A stretch of DNA of 64,000 bases. Source: Calendula officinalis (taxonomy: Eukaryota; Streptophyta; Magnoliopsida; Asterales; Asteraceae). Below are positions 57,201 to 64,000 of the stretch, in pieces. How positions within the stretch are numbered: position 1 is the first letter of the stretch; the number at the start of each line of letters is the position of its first letter. The DNA lies in NCBI GenBank assembly GCA_963853835.1, contig OY970834.1, positions 23,070,365-23,134,364 of the forward strand. Direction: 5' to 3'. The translations under genes and the position numbers were made by a program. The notes below the pieces were generated by a model. It had not been told where the DNA came from, made no database searches, and saw nothing but the letters and a program-made list of their open reading frames with translations.

Positions 57201-59256
57201 TAAAGTATTTTAAAATGCAAATTATAATAAAGAAGTTGATAATTTAATAAAGAAGTTAATTTAAACCTCTAGACCCATTAAATTACTGCTTGTAAGATAT
57301 TTTATGCTAAAAGTCGATGCTTCATCTTCAAGGTTATTAGCACTACTTTCTTCATCAGTTAGAGGCTGAGCTTCAAATGTATTCAGGACAACCTAAATAA
57401 AAATTAAAAGATTAAACTAAAATAAAAATGGTATATAAAAATAAATAAATAAAAAGATTACCGTTAAGCAGGAAGAGAACTTGTGCCACTTTGTGGTTGC
57501 AAGACTAATGGAAGCAGGGTTGCTAAAATACTCCTGAAAAAAATTTAATTAAATTAAATTAAATTAATATGCACAACTTGTTTTCAGAAAATGCATTATT
57601 AAACTGACCTGTAAGCTCCAAAAGGTTTTGTAGAAGTTGAAGTCGATAGAAATTCCTGAATTTATATATAAAAAAAGTTAAGAAACCGTTTAAACACGAT
57701 TATAATATTATATATTTCTAAATATTGATGTCGTCAGGATTAAAGATGACATCAGCAATAAAAAGAGTCCATAGTATTTACCATCTGGTGCTTGCTTCTC
57801 ATATTTTGTCTCGTTTGAAACATTGAACACTCCCTTAATATTGACAGCTGTAATTACAAAAAAAATAAAAAAAATTGATATTTAAATTAGAGGAAAAAGT
57901 TTTAGTATAAAAAATTAGAATAATTAATAAAAAAAAGTTACCTGAACGTTCAGATAAAGGGAAAAAATGAGCAAGAAACATTATAATACGTCCACAAAAA
58001 ACCACATTATTTGCCTGCAAAATGCTTACTCAAAGATAAATTTTTAGTGTAATTTAATTTTTTAATCATAATTAACTGTTTTTATTTAATTGAGTATACC
58101 TTTGATAGACGGCGAAGAAGTTGATTGCAAGTTCTTAACATGACAAGTTTTCCCCTTGCAAAAAGTTCCGGCTAACATAAGCCAAAAAAATAGCCTTTTT
58201 ATTTTTAAATTAATATTATTAAACAGAAATATGACATATTAAATATAAAAAAATATAGAGATATTGCATACCTTACCCAAGATGTCTTGCTTACTTTCTA
58301 TATAACCGAAAACATCCTCACAATTTCTCATTGTTGACATTTCTGTCAAATCTTCCAACAATTGGAATATCATTCCACCTTCAACGTGTTCATTTTCACA
58401 AAGATATAACACAATATCTGACATAATATAAATAAATGCATATTAGTTTAATAAATTCAATTTTGTTTTTTCTTTCTAATATGAAAAGAAGAAAAAAACT
58501 CACCAAGAAGGCGTGGTATTTGACCATGTCCATCATCAATTGACCCCCCATATTTCATAGTATTTTCTCCTGATTGAACTGCAGCTGACTACACAAAAAA
58601 AAGGGAGAAATAAATAAAATTAGAATATTTAGAAAATGTAATTAATGTATAACAAACGTACCACTAGTTCCTGAAGTAGGGTTCTCAAGATGTTTTCCAA
58701 TAATTGGTTCTCATCCTGAACTAATTTGGTTTGTCTCTGCATAACATATAATTTATCTGTTAATCTTTGAAAATTATAACAGAGTTATTAAAATTAATGC
58801 ATCATACATTTAACATTGTTTCTACAAATATGGAGCTTATTAGCTTATAAAGCTTAATTAAGCATAAATAAACTTAAATTTATAAGCTTAATTAAGCTTA
58901 TAAGCCACTTAAATAAGCTTTCCCAAACAACCCCAAACCCTTTATATAAAATTGATATGTATGTGGTTGTCTACATGAACAATTTATAACTTATAGTGTT
59001 GTGAAATAGTAACAATGAAGAAATAACCGTTAAAAAACTAACAATAATGGTAATTGCATTCTTCAAAATCAAATTGGGGAAAACGGGAAACAAACCTGAG
59101 GTTTAATTGCTTGTTGAACTGTTTGAAGAGCAAAATCTTCAGGTTTTCCAGGTTGTGTAATTACTTTCCTGAATAAATCCTGGATAAACAAACTAATTTC
59201 ATTAATTTAATTCGCTTTCAGCTTCTCAATAATCAACAGAAATTAAGGGTTACCAT
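54241..59256 (-). CDS. THO1: THO complex subunit 1 (HPR1/THOC1)
   Basis: Twenty-one coding exons, 550 residues: 59,256-59,254 (ATG only), 59,179-59,096, 58,736-58,662, 58,588-58,504, 58,417-58,272, 58,171-58,100, 58,014-57,942, 57,847-57,782, 57,655-57,609, 57,533-57,462, 57,392-57,267, 57,163-57,098, 57,028-56,987, 56,882-56,766, 56,552-56,470, 56,003-55,937, 55,608-55,537, 55,436-55,386, 55,254-55,195, 55,110-54,961, 54,336-54,241. All junctions are GT-AG and phases match. The protein is a THOC1 throughout: VEGGMIFQLLEDLTEMSTM, FLAHFFPLSERS, SFRRHILVQCLILFDYLK, LQSIQHILQRETNW, GVEGVVPIELMPPDARSK, then a basic stretch (DRSKRAKKEDSK). THO1 is the core of the THO part of TREX, linking transcription to mRNA export in the nucleus. 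Odd: a TAA at 54,243-54,241 ends the frame 44 codons before a second in-frame TAA (54,108-54,106). Confidence 0.94.
54358..54900. repeat. About 125-bp tandem repeat in THO1 intron 20, split by a MITE
   Basis: Two diverged copies share GACTTTTGTrGT, AAACTTCAAGA, TTTCAGGAAAACTT and AACAAATACTAC; the first (54,358-54,457) and the second (54,755-54,890) are separated by the Mutator-like MITE. Confidence 0.6.
54458..54744. mobile_element. Mutator-like MITE in THO1 intron 20
   Basis: 287 bp, left end GAGTAAATTACATAAAGGGT, right end ...GAGTTATGTAATTTACTA, flanked by TGACAAATA (54,449-54,457) and TAACAAATA (54,745-54,753), 8 of 9 equal. Same terminal family as the elements at 18,159, 18,752 and 29,238. 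Confidence 0.8.
56061..56371. mobile_element. Stowaway-like MITE, copy B, in THO1 intron 15
   Basis: About 310 bp, starting ACTTCCTCCAATTCAAAATA and ending ATTTTGAATCGGAGGAAATA; matches 23,664-23,979 along its length and lies entirely between exons 15 and 16. Confidence 0.78.
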
Positions 59257-59574
59257 GTCGATTTGTGAAACAGGTAATCTCGTAAATTGCTCTATGCTGC
59301 GTTCTTCGACTAACCGATACACTTTCGATCCAAATATTTGGAAAAAAAAAATGAAAAAATATATTTGATTGTGTCACAAGTGAGGTAAAATTAGTACATG
59401 AAAAAATATATTTGATTGCTCTATGCTTTCGTCACTTCGTCTGTTCTTCCCCAAGCAAACGCATAAAAGATAAAGAATTGGGCCTTTTGTTTTGAAAGAT
59501 GTTGGATTGGGCTTTAGATGAAACTAACTTAATTGGGTTTTTTTTTAATAAAAGTTATAGTTATTAGAAAAGAT
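59257..59574 (-). other. 5' UTR and promoter region of THO1
   Basis: Sequence directly before the start codon (59,257 to about 59,340) reads as 5' UTR on the minus strand. AT-rich beyond; no TATA box chosen. Confidence 0.4.
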
Positions 59575-59992
59575 TAGGGTTGTCACTGACACGACAAAAA
59601 TACACGATACGAAATGAAATTGGAACGAAATCGAAATTTGGATTCGTGTTCGTGTCGTGTAAAACAAACACGAAGTCGTGTCGTGTCGTGTTCGCGTTCA
59701 GAGATTATCACGAAATTGACACGATAATTATGATTTTGGGAATATTTAGAAATTTATGTTATATTTTTGTCGTGTTTGTCGTGTTTATCATGTTTTTAGC
59801 ATGTAGTAAGTAAGAAATTTAATATATTTGTTATTTATCTCGTGTTGTCGTGTTTATTATTTTTTAATCGTGTCGTGTTCGTGTTAGCAAAATAAAACAC
59901 GACTTCGTGTCGTGTTGTTTTCGTGTTGAACGAATTCGTGTCGTGTCGTGTTATCCAGAAACACGAAATGATAGCACGATTTGACAGCCCTA
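59575..59992 (+). mobile_element. hAT-like MITE with CGTGTCGTGT repeats, copy 1
   Basis: Ends TAGGGTTGTCA and TGACAGCCCTA are inverted repeats typical of hAT. Flanks GAAAAGAT (59,567-59,574) and GAAAGGGT (59,993-60,000) could be a diverged 8-bp duplication. The interior is full of CGTGTCGTGT / ACACGACACG words on both arms. Confidence 0.75.
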
Positions 59993-60044
59993 GAAAGGGT
60001 ATATATGGAATTAAACTTTAATCTAAAATCAAGATATTAAGGGT

Positions 60045-60499
60045 TAAGCCTGTTAAATCATGCTATCATTTCGTGTTTTTGGTTAAAACGACCCGACGTG
60101 AATTCTATTTTCTCAACCCGGACACGATAAGACACGAAGTCGTATTTTTTTTTTGTTGCTAACATGAACACGAGTACACGACTCAAGTAAAAAAACAAGA
60201 AACACGACAAAACGAGATAAATAACAAAAATATCAAATTGCTTACTTAGTGCATGATTAGAAACCGACATGTAAGACAAACACGACAAAATATAACATAA
60301 ATTACTACTGAATGTTTCTAAAAGTATAACTATCGTCTCAATTGCGTGTTAATATCTGAAGTCGAACACGATACGATACGAATTCGTGTTTGTTTAATTG
60401 TTTTACACGACATGAACACGAATTTAAATTTTTATTTCGTCTCAATTTCATTCCGTTTAGTATATTTGTGTCATGTCATGTCAAGTTTTGACAACCCTA
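60045..60499 (-). mobile_element. hAT-like MITE, copy 2, inverted
   Basis: The reverse complement starts TAGGGTTGTCAAAACTTGAC and follows copy 1 in order over more than 400 bp (AAATTCGTGTTC, GTTATTTATCTCGT, CACGACTTCGTGTC/ACGACTTCGTGTCT). The left end is degenerate. More diverged than copy 1, so an independent older insertion is likely. Confidence 0.7.
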
Positions 60500-60505
60500 T
60501 TAAAA

Positions 60506-61711
60506 TAATTTTCCAAAATTTAATTAACTTTGACGACTTACATAGAATTCAAAGGTAGCAAGTAGCAACATATCATTTTTAACTGGTCAAATAAAAACTT
60601 AGCTAGATAGAAATATGTCGAATGACAAAGGGTTTATGCAATGCATAGCACTATAGCAGTTACAATATCCTAAATGGCCCATTTAAAGTTTTAGATTGGT
60701 ATTGTAATAACAATATTTTTGTAAATGTAAATGACCCATTAAATATATATTAAATTTTTTTAAAACCCATACGAAAAATACTCCATTTCAACTCAGATAG
60801 AGTGAAGTTGGTAGAAATTAGAAAGAACAAGTGAACCTTTGAAGAGCACTAGAGCCATTTGCACAAAATGCTTTTCTAATACCTATAAATGGACCTAAAT
60901 GTACAAATGGTTAGAAGTCTATAAATAAATTAATGTAGGTTATGGTTTATCTTTAATAAATAAAACTGAAAAACAAATATTATTAGCTTAAACGGTTTAT
61001 TTGGTCTATATCTAACTTTTGTAGCTAGAAATCATTTAAAATATGCTTAAAATCGTTTATTTCCATTTTATTTAATGATTTCAAGATTTATTGCAAAAAA
61101 GGAAGGAAAATGAAGCTTTTAATGAAGTTTTGAAGATTATGCACAAAACGCGTCATTGTGTCGCGACACGCTTCGAAATCTCAAGAACACGAGGTGTGGA
61201 AAATAAAGATCGCGACACGTAGAAGAACGTGGCGCGAGTAAGTACCCACAATCTCACGAAGGTGGGGCAGAACGCGACGTGTGTGACTAAAAGGCGATGC
61301 GTTCGAAAGACTTTCATGCCCTATAGATAACAACTCACTTCCTTCATTTCAACACAATAAATCTCATTCTCACGTGCCAAAATGACTTACAAATATATTC
61401 TAAAAGGATATCGTCAACTAATTGCTAATATAAACGATCTTACGACGTTCAATCCAATTATGGCTTATCCCATCCACAAAGATCAAAACAATCTCACTTC
61501 TCTAATGGGAATGTCGACAACATATATATTATTCTATACACCATAATTATTATTATAATATTTTGTACAAATTTACTATAATAGTTGTATACTAAGTTGT
61601 ATGAAGTTACTTACATAGTGTAGAAATCACCACTCTTGTCTAATTGACATCCAAAATATTGGTCCATGCGAGTTGTAACACGACCAATTTTAACAATTTT
61701 GAATGCAACTC
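60506..61711. other. Spacer with a CG-rich, LTR-like stretch
   Basis: Mostly AT-rich. At about 61,148-61,320 CG-rich words recur (GTGTCGCGACACG, ATCGCGACACG, AACGCGACGTG), resembling the GC blocks inside the LTRs of this window; it may be a remnant LTR, but no ends were found. Confidence 0.35.
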
Positions 61712-62437
61712 TCACTTTAAATTTACAAAATCTAGCAAAATATCATTGACCACTGAATTAAATATGTCACGCTCCAAATTGGAAACGACATGTTCTTTCT
61801 CAATTTCATCATATTTCGATCATTTCTCCATATTATCCATTTCTCGTACATAAGTTCGCCTATCATTTTCAGACTCCCAATCTAAAGTTATCTCTTGTAA
61901 GTTACCATCCATCCAATCTTTTGCTATCCACAACATTTCATAATCAGAATAATTTTCTTCGATTGATCTCTCTTTGAAAAACGCTAATAAGAGGCTTTCC
62001 ACGGCTTCCTCTTTCAATAAATGATTTGAAGATAACATTGACTTCATTAATTGAAGTAATGCCATTGCTTTCTTTTCAGATCGGTTTTCCTCATGAGAGA
62101 ATTCTAAACAAGTTTGCGTTGAAGAATCAAGAACCGATTGAGCTATTCGGTCCTCAAGTTTGACGGGCTCAAGTTGAGGAACACCATCAAATCTACGAGT
62201 CTTGTGTATTGATTTTTTATTTTCTGTAAAGGTAAACTATACTTTATTAATATGTTCTATTACCAAAATTAACACATTGAGAAGAAAAAAAAAGTAAATA
62301 ACAACCTTCGCGTCAATGTGTGTACGTTCGAACATAGAAGAAACTTCATCCTCGTCATCAATGTCGTTATCATTGTCCCTTGGAAAATCCATCACACAAA
62401 CCGGACTAAATTGCTCATCTTCATCGTTTTGCCACTT
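61712..62437 (-). pseudogene. Broken 3' part of a DUF4378-type gene (TRM-like)
   Basis: One exon-like piece (62,437-62,306) encodes KWQNDEDEQFSPVCVMDFP, close to the QFSPVSVLD motif of plant DUF4378 proteins. A second (62,223-61,712) encodes RRFDGVPQLEPVKLEDRI, MALLQLMKS and, at the end, LERDIFNSVVNDILLDF, like the conserved C-terminal DUF4378 helix. Two problems: the simple splice join does not keep frame, and a TGA at 61,822-61,820 interrupts the C-terminus where relatives usually have tryptophan. Upstream exons are not found; a Helitron-like end lies at 62,582. Family members (TON1-recruiting-motif proteins among them) act at microtubule arrays. Probably a pseudogene, though a mis-set exon border remains possible. 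Confidence 0.6.
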
Positions 62438-62581
62438 CTATATATTGAGTGTCATGCACGCAAGTAAAAATTAAAAATGAAAACATTATAATATATTGTC
62501 ATATAATGAGGGATTAAAACTTGTTCAAGATTAGTTAGACGTTCAAGTTGGTCATTTTACATTTTTATTGTTTATGTATTA

Positions 62582-62612
62582 CTAGGTTATGACCCGTGAA
62601 AAATCGCGGGTT
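62582..62612 (-). mobile_element. Helitron-like 3' terminus
   Basis: On the minus strand ACCCGCGATTTTTCACGGGT (hairpin) is followed by CATAACCTAG and a T. Hairpin plus CTRR-T is the usual Helitron 3' end. The other end of the element was not found. Confidence 0.45.
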
Positions 62613-63004
62613 GTTAATAATTTCACTCGTATATAATTTTTTTGGCGTACAACAATTTATAGTTAATTGTGTAAATATTACACGTAGAATAAGAACATGT
62701 GTAATGCTTTTAAACCTTGTATGACTACAATATTTTATCGTTAATTGTATCAAAGACACCCTTGTTCTCTATGATTACTTGAATACCCTGCATGCCAGTC
62801 ATTTTAGTTTAACTGATTTTTTGTTACTGTTAATATTTTTTACATGATTTTTATAGCATTTGTATGCAATCTATTGGTTATTACCGTTTCTCATAATTTT
62901 ATGGTAGGATGTGATTATTATTATTATTATTATTATTTTATGGCAATTTAGTGTACTATATTTGCATGAGATACTAGTGGTCAGTAAGTTTTTAGTGTAC
63001 ACAT
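62613..63004. other. AT-rich sequence, possibly Helitron interior
   Basis: Contains a short (ATT)n run near 62,915-62,940. No gene seen. Confidence 0.35.
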
Positions 63005-63218
63005 GAGATACTGGTGGTCAGTAATTTTGAATTAAATTAAAGTCAAACTATATTTGCAAAAATTAAAAATTAAAAACAACAAAATAATATGATAAATAAA
63101 ACTACATACTTGAGATACTGGTGGTCAGTAATTTTGAATTAAATTAAAGTCAAACTATATTTGCAAAAATTAAAAATTAAAAACAACAAAATAATATGAT
63201 AAAGAAAACTACATACTT
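63005..63218. repeat. 107-bp tandem duplication
   Basis: Two head-to-tail copies (63,005-63,111 and 63,112-63,218) starting GAGATACTGGTGGTCAGTAA and ending ACTACATACTT, differing at one base by eye (GATAAATAAA / GATAAAGAAA). An older partial copy (GAGATACTAGTGGTCAGTAA) precedes them near 62,969. Confidence 0.92.
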
Positions 63219-64000
63219 GAGCTCTGCCATTTTTCTCCACCAAAGCATGATCGAATAAAATGGCAAAAGAAAAGTTTACCTTTTATTATAGCTGCTAAAC
63301 CGATAATATCTCGAGCCAATATTAAAATTAATCAACATCCCCATGTGATTAAAACTGCAACTGGTGAAATTACAACAATCCATGCACATAATGATTGAAA
63401 AAGAAATATAAAGGATATTCATTATGTCTTTTTGTTGCTATAATTTGTTGCAGTTATCCATCCATAGCCATAGGTTGGTGATCTTACTGCTGCTATAAGT
63501 ATCATCTAAGATTTAGTAATAAAAATGAATAGGTATTCGTATTAACAATCGCTCACCCGTTTGACCCGTTTCGGATAATACCCATTTCACCCGTTTTTCG
63601 ATTAATACAAATTTTATACATTTTCTGTTTTTGTATAAATAAAAGCCCTGTTTTTATGTTGAGATTTTTCCATTTTTTCATAAAAAAATCAGTTTTTGTT
63701 TTTACATGTTGATTTCATAATAATTAAGTCAATACTAGCATATAACCCGTGATAAATCACGGGTAGCTTATAAAAATTATAATAATGTTTTACTTATATA
63801 AAAATATTTTATTCATTGAAAATCATGTACCTTTGAAAATAATTTCGTAATAAAACAAATATTTTTTTTATATGTGTTACAGTTGATCAATTATAGAGAT
63901 TATAAATTCAATAACAGACAAGAGCGCTCTCTAAATTATTATTATAAGTAAATTTAAAGAACTAATTAACAAACTATTAATTTCCAAATTATAAAATTTG
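63219..64000. other. Right-edge AT-rich region with a second Helitron-like end
   Basis: At 63,735-63,765 the minus strand has ACCCGTGATTTATCACGGGT (hairpin) followed by TATATGCTAG and T, another Helitron-like 3' end similar to that at 62,582. Nothing else recognised. Confidence 0.4.

Overview
This window is nuclear DNA from a flowering plant. Protein-coding genes are split by many GT-AG introns, the introns and spacers are AT-rich, and the window holds Ty1/copia and Ty3/gypsy LTR retrotransposons, Mutator-like, hAT and Stowaway-like elements and tRNA-derived SINE-like pieces. The host genes are typical of eudicots. The repeat style (LTRs starting TGTAACRCC, AT-rich spacers) would fit an asterid such as Asteraceae, but that placement is only a guess.

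Layout. 1-7,466: a Ty1/copia element on the minus strand with 5' LTR, PBS, gag and pol; its 3' LTR lies left of the window and pol is broken between RT and RNase H. 9,761-12,366: HOTHEAD-like GMC oxidoreductase gene (minus, 4 exons). 12,885-13,660: decayed copia pol fragment. 14,353-15,449: non-autonomous hAT element. 16,491-21,969: SPX-MFS vacuolar phosphate transporter gene (minus, 10 exons) with a solo LTR in intron 1 and Mutator-like MITEs in introns 5 and 6. 22,970-25,150: MITE- and SINE-rich spacer. 25,358-27,531: NUP50-like nucleoporin (minus, 9 exons). 28,949-31,909: nucleotide-sugar transporter of the UTR2 type (minus, 7 exons). 32,441-53,572: a nested transposon complex. 54,241-59,256: THO complex subunit 1 (HPR1/THOC1) (minus, 21 coding exons). 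59,575-60,499: two inverted copies of one hAT-like MITE. 61,712-62,437: broken end of a DUF4378-type gene (minus). 62,582-64,000: Helitron-like ends and a 107-bp tandem duplication.

The nest is the most structured part. A ~2-kb Mutator-like element (perfect 9-bp target duplication TAATAAATA, ~130-bp terminal inverted repeats) was entered by a gypsy element (duplication AGAGA, two 2,282-bp LTRs). The left LTR of that gypsy was then split by a second, near-intact gypsy element (8,665 bp, duplication ACGAC), and its right LTR by a 2,351-bp solo LTR (duplication ATAGC). With insertions and duplicated target bases removed, both outer LTRs come to exactly 2,282 bp, which supports the reconstruction.

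All six recognisable host loci lie on the minus strand. They act in separate processes: cuticle or fatty-acid oxidation, vacuolar phosphate storage, nuclear import, sugar-nucleotide transport and mRNA export (TREX). I see no operon-like or cluster logic. I found no convincing new multi-gene system. The items most worth checking are the Mutator-like element carrying gene-like sequence, the palindrome array in the outer gypsy LTR, that element's young LTRs around a dead interior, and the premature stop in THO1. Exon limits were placed by hand from splice signals, reading-frame continuity and family resemblance.
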